Part shown: piece after piece, positions 49,246 to 61,962 of the stretch | How positions within the stretch are numbered: position 1 is the stretch's first letter | Layout: each line of letters begins with the position of its first letter | Assembly (NCBI GenBank): GCA_019843655.1 | Contig: JACDQD010000005.1 | Span: 28,158,954-28,222,953, forward strand | Length of the DNA: 64,000 bases | Source of the DNA: Lethocerus indicus | Lineage: Eukaryota; Arthropoda; Insecta; Hemiptera; Belostomatidae | Direction of reading: 5' to 3' | Notes under the pieces: generated by a model | Told to the model about the DNA's origin: nothing | Databases searched by the model: none | Seen by the model: the letters and a program-made list of their open reading frames with translations, nothing else | Made by a program: the position numbers and the translations under genes

Positions 49246-51260
49246 ATTATAACGTTTAACATATTCTCCCCCACGGAACATTCGAAAATAGACCGGTCGA
49301 TGGTGTATAACATAGAAGAGACGTCTAAACAAGACAGTCTAAACAATCTGACGATAGATTAGTTTTATGCCGGCGGGCGAGATAAAGAGGAAGGCGGGCG
49401 ATAAAACGGAGTTTGCTGGGGGAAATGGGCGGAGGCGGTTCGTCCAAGTTGGCAAACTCCTGTTAAGTGGTGGGACGGCTTAGTATTGAAGCCGGCTCCC
49501 TATCTCCTCCGACTGATCGTTGAAATTCGCAGAGCAGAAGAAAATCGTACATAATCACAACAACTAAAACACAACCGCAATAACGCCGCCAGTGGTAATG
49601 CTAACAGGAGTTTACCTTAACTTCGTTTATTTGTTAATTTTCTATTCAATTCTAATCAATTTTTCTCTCCTCTACTGTTACAGTAATACAAGAGATACAT
49701 AAATGAATGAAACTTTAGAATCAATCCCCAACAATTCTAATTCATAAAATATGTTTACGTTACGAAACACGAACCGATTGGTTTAAATAATGTGACATAA
49801 TTCCGATTTGTCTGGGCTAATCTACATACGCAATTAGCTGGATGAGTTTTCCAAATTGCGCGACCAAACAAACGGGGTCGTTTCGTTTCTCTTTCGTTTG
49901 TTTTATTTCGGCTGACATTAAAAAACAAAATAAAGGAAAGAGAGAAAAAAGGAAAGGAAAAAAGGCGGTGGGAGACGAGTAGGGTGGCAAGTTGTCACTT
50001 TAATGTAAGGGCTCCCCCACCCTTCAGCCGGCTTCACTTCAACCAGCCAACCACAAATTTTAACCCCCCCCCCCGCACTCCCGGGGAGACTGCACCTTTT
50101 ATAAGGTAACGCGGTTTAAGGTAAATTAAAAACAGAGAAACACTCTGTCACCCGCCGGCTCGTCTCGGAATAAATGCCGCACTTCTTATCTGGCGCTGGG
50201 CAAAGCGGAACGTGAACCGGCGCAGAACGATGGAGGAGAGGGAAGGAAGGCAGAACAGAAATATCACTGCGGAGAACAAAGGAACAAAATCCCATTAATA
50301 AGTTAAAAATTTCAACGAGGTGAAAATTATAATTAGTCCGAGTATTAACTGAAATATCGCTCGCTGAAACGTCTCTGTCTGAAAACTTCCATAACCACCT
50401 TCGGATGCCGTATGAGATGTCAAAGACCAACGACAGATTCGCAAGGTGACTGTATCAGCGCACGGTCTAAGGAAGACGGTCGGGTTTAGTGTCGAAACGT
50501 CGTAATCGTTACGTCTTGAACACGACCGATAGGGTCAGAGGGGACAGAGAGGATCTAAATCAGAATTTCGACACAGCTCATTGGTTAAACTGATCTGGCG
50601 TAAAATTCACTGACCGAATTTTCCACAATTACAAATATTAATCGAACCTCGTGGAACTCACTGATTGGAGTGCGCTCATCAGATTCCAAGCTTCGGCGGG
50701 ACGAGGTAATTAAGAAAAAGGTTATTGATATTCTATAGCTGTGGAATAAAATTTGTTTCAGAGGAATTTAGACAACCGACTACGTCGATAGCGTTCTGGA
50801 AGGCGGTCTGTATTGTGGATACCGCGTTGTTTCGATGATGATGACGAGGGGGGGCGACGGGGAGGCAGGTTAGAGGGTTCCAGGTTTTCAGTTCGTTAAT
50901 AGAAAAAGTTGGCCCATGTGTTTGTGCGTACGTGTGCTTGCGTGCTGTCGTGTGAACCGTGTTCATTACATGGGCCGGCCGGAGAACACAGTCACATTCA
51001 GCCGAATACACATGCACACATGAGCCACACACATACACACATGAGCCACACACAATATTCGCACAGACTCCAATATTTGGAAACTTTGACGATACAGGAT
51101 ATCGCCAATCCCCCCCCCCCTCATCCCGCACTTCATATGCATGGCCTCTCTAGTAGGCGGAGATCAGCCTAAAGCGACGCCATCTCGACGCCCTATAAAA
51201 CTATCAGGAACTCCCGATTACTGTAAGAAGAGATATTTCATGATTATAGGATAAGTTTTA
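49246..51260. other. Non-coding stretch
   Basis: No supported gene. A GC-rich patch lies at 49365-49500, a C run at 50060-50075 and a CA-rich minisatellite at 51017-51057. The 132-codon minus frame at 50733 crosses the CA-rich part and is not convincing. Confidence 0.5.
51017..51057. repeat. Two-unit 21-base CA-rich tandem repeat
   Basis: The unit CACATGAGCCACACACATAC starts at 51017 and again, slightly changed, at 51038. Confidence 0.7.
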
Positions 51261-51388
51261 GTAGATTTGTTGTGTTTCTGTCTCCTCTCGCTGGTTTGGT
51301 CTCTTGCTAGACCGGTTTCGGCTGCTCACCATCTTCAGTAGCGGTGTTAGTCACTATTGGCACTTTGGAACCTCACTGCACTGTCAGT
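51261..51388 (-). mobile_element. Module B copy, minus strand
   Basis: Left arm of a second inverted pair. It reads GTAGATTTGTTGTGTTTCTG, TCTCGCTGGTTTGGTCTCTT, the ribozyme-like core, GTTAGTCACTATTGGCACTT, then CCTCACTGCACTGTCAGTGA. The outer CTGCGAGGGG end is missing. The core is at 51306-51342. Confidence 0.75.
51306..51342 (-). ncRNA. Hammerhead-ribozyme-like motif (copy at 51.3 kb)
   Basis: Read on the minus strand: GCTA, CTGAAGA, T, GGT-GAGCA-GCC, GAA, ACCGGT, C, TAGC. Stem I and the self-complementary stem III are intact. Stem II has one G-T wobble relative to the 43.08-kb copy, a change that keeps pairing. Confidence 0.5.
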
Positions 51389-51412
51389 GATTATCCTATT
51401 AAAGGACCTCAC

Positions 51413-51473
51413 CCGGCGAGAGGAGACAGAAACACAACAAATCTACGGCATTCCAACCCCTCGCAGACCACAA
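51413..51473 (+). mobile_element. Partial module B copy, plus strand
   Basis: CGGCGAGAGGAGACAGAAAC through ATCTACGGCATTCCAACCCC to TCGCAGACCACAAAAC. This is the right arm of the inverted pair with 51261-51388 and keeps the outer end that the left arm has lost. The ribozyme-like core is absent. Confidence 0.7.
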
Positions 51474-54400
51474 AACCGGGAAGGTTAAACTAGATATGTT
51501 TCAGTTTAAATACCGCCGGAGTTAACAACTATATCTGTACTGACGATGGTGAAAAGCTTCCCACCACAATCTTCGGTTTAGCAAACTACCAACAAAAAAC
51601 TGTAAATTGTAGAGCTCATTATAAATAATCCAAGATCAAATAATCAAAACCTCAAATTTGTATCGATTTTTATCATTGATACAATATATTATTTTATATC
51701 TAAATAATACTTAATTGACAATATACAACTGTAAATTCCCGCCGCATTACAAAATCGTATGTGTAGTAAAACAATCGTAGTGCCGCTCCGAGTAAAGAAA
51801 CAAAACCTTCAGTCAGACAGAAGAAATCATTAATCTTGTTAACTGGGGCGTAAATTTTGTTTTCGTTCCTCATGTTTTCCAGACAATCAAACAAATCTCG
51901 CTGCGTTCACCTAAAAAAGTGCAGAAGCGTAAACGAATATTCATGTTTCAGGGTCTTTATAATAGTGTCTTTATAATACACGTTCTTCATGATACTGAGT
52001 GATGTATGAGAGTTAGTGGCATTGAAGTGAAACTGGTCGTATATGTTTTTGCTGTAAAATGTTGGCAAAGTCCTGTCGGGAAGTTTTGTCGAATGATAAA
52101 GTTGCCAAGTACAAAATAATTAGCGCTATCATCGGTATCGATCCCAGTGTCGCAGTGAAAATATTATATAAAAATTTTATGCGATTTAACAGAAATTTAT
52201 AAGGGAACCGCCTTTTTTTGTGTTAAATGTTCAAGTTATACGCGGCGTGATCTCTGCCGAATCGAAAACTTTCCGCCCCGGTGGAAATGCTTTATAACTC
52301 AGCGAGGGATGTCATTAAAGGAAACTGGGGCGTTTCAACCGGGCAGAATCGGCTCATTAAGGCTTAAAATCGTCCCCTCTCGGAAGGGCAAAACGATAAT
52401 CGGTGAAAACTTCCCCATTCCGGAGGTGGGCGGAGTGAAATTTCCCCTACCGTTCGATTGTCGTAAAGTTTCGAGATAATATTTTGACGTCGGAGGCTTA
52501 ATTCAAAAGCCCCGGTCAGTGGGAAGAGAGTTGGAAGGGAGTTTGTCCGAGTTTTTGTGGGACAACGCCGCCAACCCTCCGAGGGGGAAACTGTATGACT
52601 TCAAGGAACCAGAAACTAGGTACCGTTTTGCCCTACTCTCCAGATTGTCTTGCCTCTGATATAGATCAATATATACTATAAGACTCCCTACAGTCTAGCC
52701 AAATATAATATTTTTGCCCTACATTTCTAATAATAAGAGATAATATTTCATTTATCCCATTTTATATTGCGCTATTGATTTTTTTAAATTTCTAAAATAG
52801 TAATTCATTCTCTTTTATATCCATGTTTAGTTCCTCTATCTATCTCTGTGATTCCATCGGAAACACCAGTTTTAAATAATTATTTCAAATGGGGCAACTT
52901 AAATTGTTTTCTAGGCGATAATAATAAAAAAAGCCAAGTAGTTTAGCGATTGAACCTAATTTATTTTTAACTTTGTCTAATTTGTCCAATTGGTAAGTTC
53001 ACGTCGAAGTTCATTTTCAATATTAAATGAAATGAAACTAAAATATCGTAAATGACCGTAATACTGGTGGAGCTATTTTATCGAGCAGAAATATTATGCG
53101 GCAGCAGGTTAAGTAAATTGAGGGAGGAAAATTATTTCCGACCCATTTTATCTCCGGGAGGAGCTTTCAAAGGTTGACGTATTCGTTGGCCCCTTCGAGT
53201 TGTCGCTTCTTCTGGTAACCTCAAAAGGAAGTTGGAAGTTTTTGCAGGATATTACAGGTTTCCCTGTAACTTGGGCAACTCTACGGGACCAAGTTTGTCT
53301 TATAGGAACGTGAACCCATTCAAAAAGGGGGGGGGTGGTCGGGAGGGGGAGGGGCTCAGGAACAAGAAACCTCCATCCGATAAGAAAGTCCCACAGGACA
53401 CAATAGGCTTTTTCGGCCGTTTCAAATTGCAAAACCTATTACAAAAGTAAAAAAAGTTTGGCAAAAACCAAAACTACTATCCGATTTGGTTAATACCCAG
53501 TATTTTACCATACAAGTATATTAAGAAAATATATGGAATAATTATCGGTCAATATAAAACTTTTTATTTTTTTATTAACGCGGCAAGCACTTGTAATCTA
53601 GTGGACCGAACTCCAATAAAAGTTTACATTCGTATACTATTTTATCATCAATATTTTTGCACCTTCTCTTACAAGTTTCAAGTGAATCTAAGCACCATAT
53701 ATGCAGTATAAATGGTATATTACACAGTTGGATTAAACATAAATATAAATATAAGTCCTACGCCATATTATCATGTACATAATAATACTCTTCGCGTTTT
53801 TTTTTGTTGACTTTTGTCTTATGATTACACTAATTATTTATTTTCCCTCGACGGCTGAGTTATACCGTACGGGCGCGGTGTCAAAGGATTGTCGAAGGTG
53901 GAAGGATCGACGGGAAAATCTAAGTTTCTAAACTACCTTACACGCTGAAACTTGTGCAGCTCCTACCACAGAGTTGTCGAGGAGCCTGCCTCACCTCCAA
54001 CTCCCGGTATTGAAATACGGTCTTTGGTTTCGTCGCTGAAAGAAGGTAGAGGACATCATCTCTCTTTTGTCATGTCTCTACTGACTCTAATTTATAATCC
54101 ATTTTCGGGACGAAATGAACAACGCAAGCAATAACTTCTCGAAGGTTCACTTATAAGTTAATCTGACAGGCTGGCCTATTTACCAAATTGGCACAGTATT
54201 TAACCTAAATTGTTTTTTTTAATAATTTATTACAATTTATGTTGAAAAAAAATAACTCTGAAAATCTAATATCGGAAATTGCGCCCTTCGTATTCATACT
54301 CTAAACCCCTAACGCGGGAAAAAAACAATCGTCCACTTCCAACGTTTTGATCCTCAATTTGTCGGTAGTTGGAGCATCCCGAAGCCCTGTATATGGTTAT

Positions 54401-56367
54401 ACGCCCGTGAAATGAAACGTTTGTGAAAGCTCGCCAGAGCGAAACTGTGCGGACGTGTCCGGGCTGTGAACCCGCCCCCGTACCCGCCCCCGGCCCGCGC
54501 CCACCGTTCACGCACTCCACGCTCCACCTAAGAAGAAATAGACGGGAGCCTTTCCGTATTACTTAGAAATATGAAATATAAAACAATAAAATACCTATGA
54601 AAACTGGACGGGGAGAACAAATAAAATGAGCGACCAGTAGAATATATAAAACTAATATAAAGCGAATTAAAACGTTGTGAAACATTATAATTAGTAACAG
54701 ATGGAAATAATATAATACCAAAAGAATATTGTTAATTGAACACCTAGATTCATTACAAATGGAAACAGTAAGATAAAAAATGCGGAAACCATAAACTACC
54801 TGCATTCCAACCATATCGGCTAACCATCAAGGCAGCGCTGTGTTGCGGGTTAGTTTCAGTAGCGCCGTCTTATTGCCAAAGCAAAATAATGTAAATAAAA
54901 AGATAAAAATAAATATAATGTGCCACATAATTATTCTGAAATTTAAATTCTCCATGACTAATTGCTAATATTAATCATCGATTTCTACCATAACTAAATT
55001 AATAAAATAATGTATATATATGATTAAACTGTTAGAAAGAAAACCTGGTGTCATTAAAAATAAATATAGTAGCATAAACGATATAAAGGTATTTAAGGTA
55101 TTTGCTTGAGGGGTCCAATATGATTTAGAACATCTCTTCAGTGATCTTCCGTTTCCATTTATGTATTCGGTCCACAGCTAGAATGGTTTTAACTTTTTTT
55201 AACGGCGGTTCGATTATATAACTAATTAAACTGTAATAATAATCACAATAATAATTTGAAATAAAAATTCAATATTTATATACTCCGGATTGGTACTCTG
55301 TGTCAGTTAACTGGTATTCGTCTATCGATTAGCGATTATCGATAAATGTAACCACCGCGCTTAAAATATATTTATCACTGTTCCTTTTTAAAAATAGAAA
55401 CTACTGACAATGGATTGTGGTTGTACACGGAAAAGTAAGCACAATAATGGAAATTGCCGCTGGAGTAAAGGGGTCAAAGATGATTATTCGGCGGCAAATT
55501 ACAGCGATTACTTGGCAGCATCCCAAATAAATTTCGGGACATTCGGTCCCGTTATTCGCGCCCGACATTTTTCAATAGGCGAGGGGCGAGGGGAGGCGCC
55601 AATAAAAGAAGGAATGTACAGAAAAATGTCCCGAATTTCAGACGATTTATCCCATTATATTGACTCGCGGCCGGGGCTTGAAGAATAAAAGAGGAGCGGG
55701 GCCCTTTCGGGAAACGGGAAAATTGCTCTGTCCTCGGCCCGACACGCGTCCCTCCCCCTCCGCGCTAACCATTTGTTTTCAAACGGCGTTATGCGTTTGA
55801 CCCAGTTTACGTTCTCATCATTCTACCGTAAAAACTGACGGTACATCCCTATCGTATTTTCTGATGTTCTTAATTCCAGTTAATTCCTAGTTCTATTATC
55901 ACTAAGAATAGAGAGGAGGAGAATTAAAAAATAACTCTTTGGCTAGGTATGTCGCACATGCTGGGTATTAACTCGGAACGGGTGACCCGACAAGGTTCTC
56001 GCTGATAATAATTGGTAATGAAAATATGAGGAATAAAATATTATTAGGGGAAAGTTCATTGAATGAATAACACTCGGATGTTCATCTAAGATAGGATAAG
56101 ACTATGGACATTTTCCGAACATTCACGGATCTCGAAGCAATTAGTTCCAAAAATGGCGACCGAGTAAAAGATTTCCTGTTCTCTACCATTTGGCTGGACG
56201 GAGGTTGATGTCAATTGAACGAGGGGATATTAAAACCGTGGATCATTTACTCTCCAATGGGCGGAAGAAACAGAATATGGGGCAGATGTTTAGCACAGTC
56301 GAAGTGTCTGGGCTTGGGGAAGGGGGCGAGCAATCTGTAAATAGTTGATGGGGCCTGATACCTTCAA

Positions 56368-56369
<2 letters not shown>
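51474..56369. other. Non-coding stretch
   Basis: No supported gene. Moderate-GC patches lie at 52250-52580, 54440-54520 and 55660-55760. An eight-base G run lies at 53329-53336. A TATCGATA word (55337-55344) lies in a near-palindrome TATCGATTAGCGATTATCGA. The rest is strongly AT-rich. Frames reach 94 codons with no domain. Confidence 0.5.

Positions 56370-56429
<60 letters not shown>
56370..56429. repeat. (CA)n microsatellite
   Basis: Thirty uninterrupted CA units, the longest pure array in the window; likely highly variable. Confidence 0.97.
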
Positions 56430-56433
<4 letters not shown>

Positions 56434-58285
56434 CCTAATCTTGTTTAAACTCCATTTGCGAGTCCAGGTTCATGTTTAATTACCGCCGTAAACACGAACG
56501 ACATCCTTTTTCATGTACCCTCATTACCCTATTCAAGCCATACGAATGAAACCAATTCCGAAATTCATAATACAGGAAAGTGTAAAAACAAAAAAAACAT
56601 GAGATAATGCCATAGAGGAACCAGAATGTAGGGGGCCTTAATCATTTAAAAATATTAATGGAACAACAAACGATATTACGTTTGACTTTCTCAATACATA
56701 TATTACATAATAAAAAATACATTAATGTTAAAAAACTGGAATTTCTATATATCCGGGATATTTATATATGAAACCGACTTTATGAATATCATATCACCTT
56801 GAAGTGATATCAGTGCGAAGCTATAGTATTTCTTGATACAATTATTTACAAGTTGTTACTCTCAGGTACAGATTTTGTTTTGCCAAAGTGTGGAAAACAA
56901 AATATCGCATGTTCGGAACACGACTGCGCATTGACTTTTAAAGAGTGCCCCTTGATCATGGGATTGATCCGATAAGGACGTTAATAACAAATATAAGAGA
57001 AGGCAAAAAATGTCGGAAAAATTGCTACCGTCCCTGAATATATATTCAGAAAAAGGAAATGCGTCCGAATTATATTTCCTGTACCAAAGAGATGCCTTTT
57101 CGAATTCCATTTATTCCCCGGCCGTGATTACAAAGGCAAACAATCGCCGCTTTACTTATGTATTCCGTTCATCGAGAGCGACTCTCCCACTCTCTTTCGG
57201 TTCAAAAATCGGAAACAATATTTTATCAAGTGTTTTGTAATTGCATTTAAAATTTATAATGCTCCGACCTCGTCGAACCCTCGGGGAATAATGTATAATG
57301 TTAATAATATCCGAGGAATTATATTATTTGGTCCGAAGGCATGTCTCCTTCTTAACAGAAAGCACAGAAAACAGTTTATTGTAGTTTCATATTTCATAAA
57401 CTGTTATACACAGTAGTAGCCTTGCTCATTTTTACTAGGAAAATTTGTCTTACGTGTTAAGGTTAAAAATTAATTATTTTTCACGAAACGTTTTCTGTTT
57501 TTTTGTTGAAAACAATAATATTACTGAAGAATTACACTAACGATATCTTAAATTCATTCGTACGAAAGTTTAATAGGTTTAAAATATTGAATCTGGCTGG
57601 CAGTTATCCAAATTAGTGAAGAACCTTTGTTTTTCGAATGTATTTCGTTCTGGGATATATTGTTTCCCCTTGTTTGAACTGGCTTGGTACCGTTGAACGT
57701 TTGCCAAAGAACGTATACCTCCTCCGAATTAGGGGCGCATCAATTTTAATCGGGCTTCACGTGCGAATAGTTTGCAACAGTGGGACACTCAGCAAGTGCA
57801 GCTCAGAAAGCAGTTATTTCAGAAGATTCGTCACCGGTTATCAGATGCATAATACGTGAAAATATTACGACGTTTCGGCGGTATATCGAACCGACTGTCT
57901 AATGCACTGAATGACCAACTTTTATAAGGATAGTTTAGCCATTACATTTAACTTAGGTTGTACAGTATCTTATTTTAATTACGGCGCGTTCGAACTTTCA
58001 AATAATTGAAGTTTTAAACAGTCTGCACGAGTAATAAATGCGCAAAAGAGAGTGGGGGCCACACCTCACGTGAGATAGTTCTCACAATAAGCCGATATTT
58101 AATTAATTTTGTCATAAAATCCAGTTCCCGGCGAGTGGGAGAGAGCGAGTTACAAAGGTAATAAAATGAGAAGCCCGAGTGACACACATATTCCTGTCGG
58201 AACACAATGGACGATAAATATTCCGCGCGAAATTTGAATATTGGATTTCTTCTCTCGGTAAAATAGACTTCGACTCAGCGGCCGC

Positions 58286-58310
58286 GGGGGCGGGTGGCGG
58301 GGGCGGGGGG
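58286..58310 (+). other. G-quadruplex-like run
   Basis: G tracts at 58286-58290, 58292-58294, 58299-58303 and 58305-58310 meet the usual four-tract pattern with short loops. Confidence 0.65.
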
Positions 58311-58710
58311 ATTCCATTATGGAAAATACGCCGTTCGTCGTCGACATGCATCCGACCGAATTTCATAAGCACGGTTATTACCGACTATTTTGCCGAAGGG
58401 AATGAAAAAAAATTTTAAATTGAGCCTACGGATTATACGTAGAATGAGAGAGAGGAGGGCACCCGTGTTCCCGGCTTCCGTTTTGTGAATCTTATCATAT
58501 CTCGTTTTTCGAAAGAAATTAAAAATTAAAAAGAGGAAAAAGGAAAATACAAGGTGGGGACCAATAGTGAGCAATTAGGTTTCGCCCTCAATTTTCGTAC
58601 GGGTCTCGGAAAATTCGCGAAGCGTGTCCCGCCCGGGGTTTAGCATTAATGCCGTGTTTCTCTACTTCATGGCCCCATTCGTGAGATATAATTTCGCTTC
58701 CAATGTAGTT

Positions 58711-58714
<4 letters not shown>

Positions 58715-58748
<34 letters not shown>
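58715..58748. repeat. (CT)n microsatellite
   Basis: About seventeen TC units following a T run. Confidence 0.95.
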
Positions 58749-58749
<1 letters not shown>

Positions 58750-59138
58750 AGGAATTTGGAAAATAGTACTTAAATTCAACAATACCTCGGGAAGTCGGAC
58801 GCGGGACATAATTCGGTAAGTATGACCTGAATAAATTCCTTAATTTTCTACAAAATCGTATTTGTTCAGAATAAAGTATCAGGGATACGCACTTCTTAAA
58901 TATTTTACTTTTACAAAAATAGTTCGATTACACCTTTTTCTACTGATGTTTACATACAAGTACGTAATGCCGTATAGGAAAAAATAAATTTAACGTCTAC
59001 CCGTATTTTATTCTGCGCCCCGAGCCAGTTGTCAACTACGTCATGGACAAATTGAAATTCAATTGTCAGAATTAACCGAAAAATAAAGGATCGGAGGTGG
59101 CAGTGAAAGGGGAGACAGTTGATGTGGATGGCATGAAT

Positions 59139-59237
59139 GATGGGTAGTATAAAACAATGAGAGCAAGCTATTATCGCAAGCTGGAAATCACTAGCAGGGG
59201 GACCCGCATCGCTCCCAATGCCCGGCTACTACCCATC
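59139..59237. other. Inverted repeat, possible stem-loop
   Basis: GATGGGTAGTA (59139-59149) is the exact reverse complement of TACTACCCATC (59227-59237), with a 77-base interval that contains GCAAGC words. A second possible pairing of AATGAGAG with CTCTCATT overlaps it. No microRNA seed is recognised. Confidence 0.5.
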
Positions 59238-60187
59238 TCTCATTACCATCCCCCAACTTGATATATACAGCCCTTCATCCACTCCAACGAATGCTCCCTT
59301 AGGTTTCGGTTTTTTACCAGCCGTTCGCGAGGGGGAGGAACACTAAACGAGAAAAGACGATGACTATTTCTTCATACTGCAACTTCAAATTTAATCCATA
59401 TCATTACCGAAGCTGTATCCGGTTAGTAGACATATTCATATCACCGCTTTAACTCGTTTCCTGTGTTTCAGTTTACTTGAGACAATTAAAGATTATTACG
59501 TTTCAACATTAAACCCAACCGTCCTCCCAAAACGCGTCGTTTCCCCTCAGTCTTGCCTGACGATTAAATCATGAGTTAAGGCGAGACCTTGAGCTAAATC
59601 TACTTGTTCAGGCGTACTGAATCATATGGGTAAACACCTATTCCAAGTGTATTAACTGTGTGCTTTGAAGTTGTAAAGGATATGTACGTGTCGCGTGGAT
59701 GCACGACGAAAAATTTCAGTATTCATTGCAGAAGCGGTTCGCTATTATTACCTATTATTAATTCATCAACCCTTATATGTAGCGGCTCTAATTCTGGTTA
59801 GATGGAAGGATATTCCAGAGGAAATTCGTTTGTTTTTCTGTTTTCTCTCCTTCTTGGGGGTGGCAGGAGGGGACGGGGGTGGGTCACTGAAGCAATATTG
59901 CGATTACTGGCTCAGTTCCCCCCTTACCACTACCGTCATCCCCCTTCATTACTACCACCACCTTACCATCCCCTATACACACACCCTCTGTACCTCAATC
60001 CCTCCCTCTCTCTATCTCTCTCATTCCTCTCCATCTCTTTCCTCTCTCACGCACACAATTGTCTGTATTTTAACCCACCGCAAACCCTGCTCAATAATCT
60101 CCGCACAGTCACTATTCCCCTTCTTCTTTTTCAACAGTTGCAGGTTACGACCCGACCTGCTTTCCTTCGACCTTTATTAAAAATTTC

Positions 60188-60189
<2 letters not shown>

Positions 60190-60232
<43 letters not shown>
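60190..60232. repeat. (TA)n microsatellite
   Basis: About twenty-one TA units. Confidence 0.95.
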
Positions 60233-60236
<4 letters not shown>

Positions 60237-60549
60237 CATGACAGTGTTGGTAGGCAAAATGAAAAAAGAATCTCGGACACAAATAGCAATATAGGACCTG
60301 CTACAAAGCGTTTACACACAACTCATAAACGGGTTAAACCCGTTATTTGCAGCAGCAACGGTAAGCTGACATTATACCGAATATCATTATATGAAATCTA
60401 ACTAATTTCATCGTCATATTTTGTGGGAATGATCTGATGTCGGGACCAAAATTCAGCTAGGGGTGTCGGTGACGTCAAACATTTTCCCGAAAATCCTGTG
60501 TTTAGTTGAATTGAGGATCCTTCATTGATATCGTCTGAATTATATAATA

Positions 60550-60552
<3 letters not shown>
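60233..60552. other. Non-coding spacer
   Basis: No gene or recognised repeat between two TA arrays. Confidence 0.5.

Positions 60553-60597
<45 letters not shown>
60553..60597. repeat. (AT)n microsatellite
   Basis: About twenty-two AT units. Confidence 0.95.
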
Positions 60598-60600
<3 letters not shown>

Positions 60601-60609
60601 AAACAAAAA

Positions 60610-60850
60610 GGCCCTGGCAGTAGACAGCTCAATGCCAAAGATCGGGGCTGGGCGTTTTTCCGGAATTAACGGGAAAACAATTGGCAATTAAATTTGAGCC
60701 GCGTTGGGGAGAAAGGGTTGAGCCCAACGGCCAGATGACAGCCCAATGGGGCAGGGCCCGGAGTGCTTTATCTTCTTCCGAAATAAATAGAACTACCTTC
60801 TGGAAGAGGGTTAGAAGGGTGAAGAAAGGGAACGGCCCAAACAAATTTCA
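60610..60850. promoter_or_regulatory. Duplicated block, first copy
   Basis: It contains GGGCTGGGCG, AACAATTGGCAATTA (60676-60690) and AAATAAATAGAACTACCTTC (60781-60800), followed by a G/A-rich stretch. The same words in the same order recur at 61550-61760. The distance between the two anchor words is about 105 bases here and 128 there, which is not a multiple of three apart, so a shared protein frame is excluded. Confidence 0.45.
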
Positions 60851-61545
60851 TCTCCACCACCCTCCCCCCCACCCCCGAACAACATCCCCGAACCCTCACC
60901 CTAATTTTGATTCGAGTAAGTCCGTTCTTTCCATCACCCTTTTCATCCTGAAGTTTTCCCTCGCGATACCTGGAAAAGGTATTTTTCGGGGGATTCGGTA
61001 CGGTTTGGAATAACATCCTCCATTTTCCATTTTGATTCCCGGCTCACCAATTTCCCCGTAAGTTAAACCCGCTTTGGCTCCTTGTCAATGTCAGAAGGAT
61101 CGCGCTAATAATATAGTGAAGTTTTCGAAACATCCTGTCAGCACTATTACCGCACAGGTGTTTTTACCGTGTTGCGGCTATATATAATGTATCTCCTCCT
61201 ATTTTAAACTTATTTCGGATCCCAATCGCTTGTTGTCTTCTTTTGACGGGTCTAAACTTTTTGTGACCGATTTCGTAGTTTCAAATATTTCGGAGTAATT
61301 AATATATTCAGACAAATACATATTAATTTTTCCAAATAATAATAAAGGATAAAGTAATAAAGTTTCCAGCCTTTTTTACGTACTTTAAGAATTCGAAAAA
61401 TTATATACACCTCAATATGTGAATATACAATTGTTTTTCTTATTACAAAATTGAGTTTGAGTAGTGTTGGCGTTCGATCCAGTTGTAGTGAAGTGCTACC
61501 ACTAACGGGTCCGTTCAAATATCGATCAAAACGAATTCTGGGAGG
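60851..61545. other. Non-coding spacer
   Basis: A C-rich tract at 60855-60905 is followed by AT-rich DNA with no gene or recognised repeat. Confidence 0.5.
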
Positions 61546-61790
61546 CCGGTTGGAAGAGAACAATTGGCAATTATCGGCTGGGCGTGAGAGGGGCGTAAGG
61601 CCCCCCCGGCATAAGTGGCCGATCGTGATGATGACAGCTAGGCCTCGCTTCCGGAAATGAGGCGGGCAGGGGATGGCTTTTTTAAAAAAATAAATAGAAC
61701 TACCTTCGTGAAAAAGAGAGGAAAAAGTGCGGAAAGAAGGGGAAGAGGCATAGGGGAGAAGAAATGGTGGGGAGGCGGGAGACAAATCTG
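61546..61790. promoter_or_regulatory. Duplicated block, second copy
   Basis: AACAATTGGCAATTA at 61559-61573 and AAATAAATAGAACTACCTTC at 61688-61707 match the first copy exactly over 15 and 20 bases. Sequence between them is rearranged and GC-rich. A purine-rich stretch follows and then flips to pyrimidine-rich sequence at about 61800. The 185-codon minus frame that crosses it has no domain. Confidence 0.45.
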
Positions 61791-61910
61791 GCTTCATCCC
61801 CTCGAGCAATAGTGCCCCTCCTTACACAATACTCGGCAAAGCGACCTCCCCTCCAACCATTCTGCGCTACTCTTCAAACCCCCTCACACTCTCTCCCTCC
61901 CCCCCTCTTC

Positions 61911-61913
<3 letters not shown>

Positions 61914-61960
<47 letters not shown>
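61914..61960. repeat. (TA)n microsatellite
   Basis: About twenty-three TA units inside a C/T-rich tract. Confidence 0.95.

Positions 61961-61962
<2 letters not shown>

Larger units (their letters stand above)
56430..60189. other. Non-coding stretch
   Basis: No supported gene. A G-quadruplex-like run lies at 58286-58310, a (CT)n array at 58715-58748, an inverted repeat at 59139-59237 and a long C/T-rich tract at 59920-60130. The 161- and 143-codon plus-strand frames near 59.7-60.2 kb are serine/leucine/proline low complexity from that tract. Confidence 0.5.

Noticed and set aside
59695..60233. Two overlapping plus-strand frames of 161 and 143 codons
   Set aside because: Both derive from a C/T-rich tract and a TA array, giving proline, serine, leucine and isoleucine-tyrosine repeats; they are low-complexity artefacts.
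61252..61809. The longest open frame, 185 codons on the minus strand
   Set aside because: It shares a short peptide (EGSSIYF) with a frame at 60.77 kb only because both lie in the duplicated block. The anchor spacing differs by 23 bases between copies, which breaks the frame, and no domain is visible.
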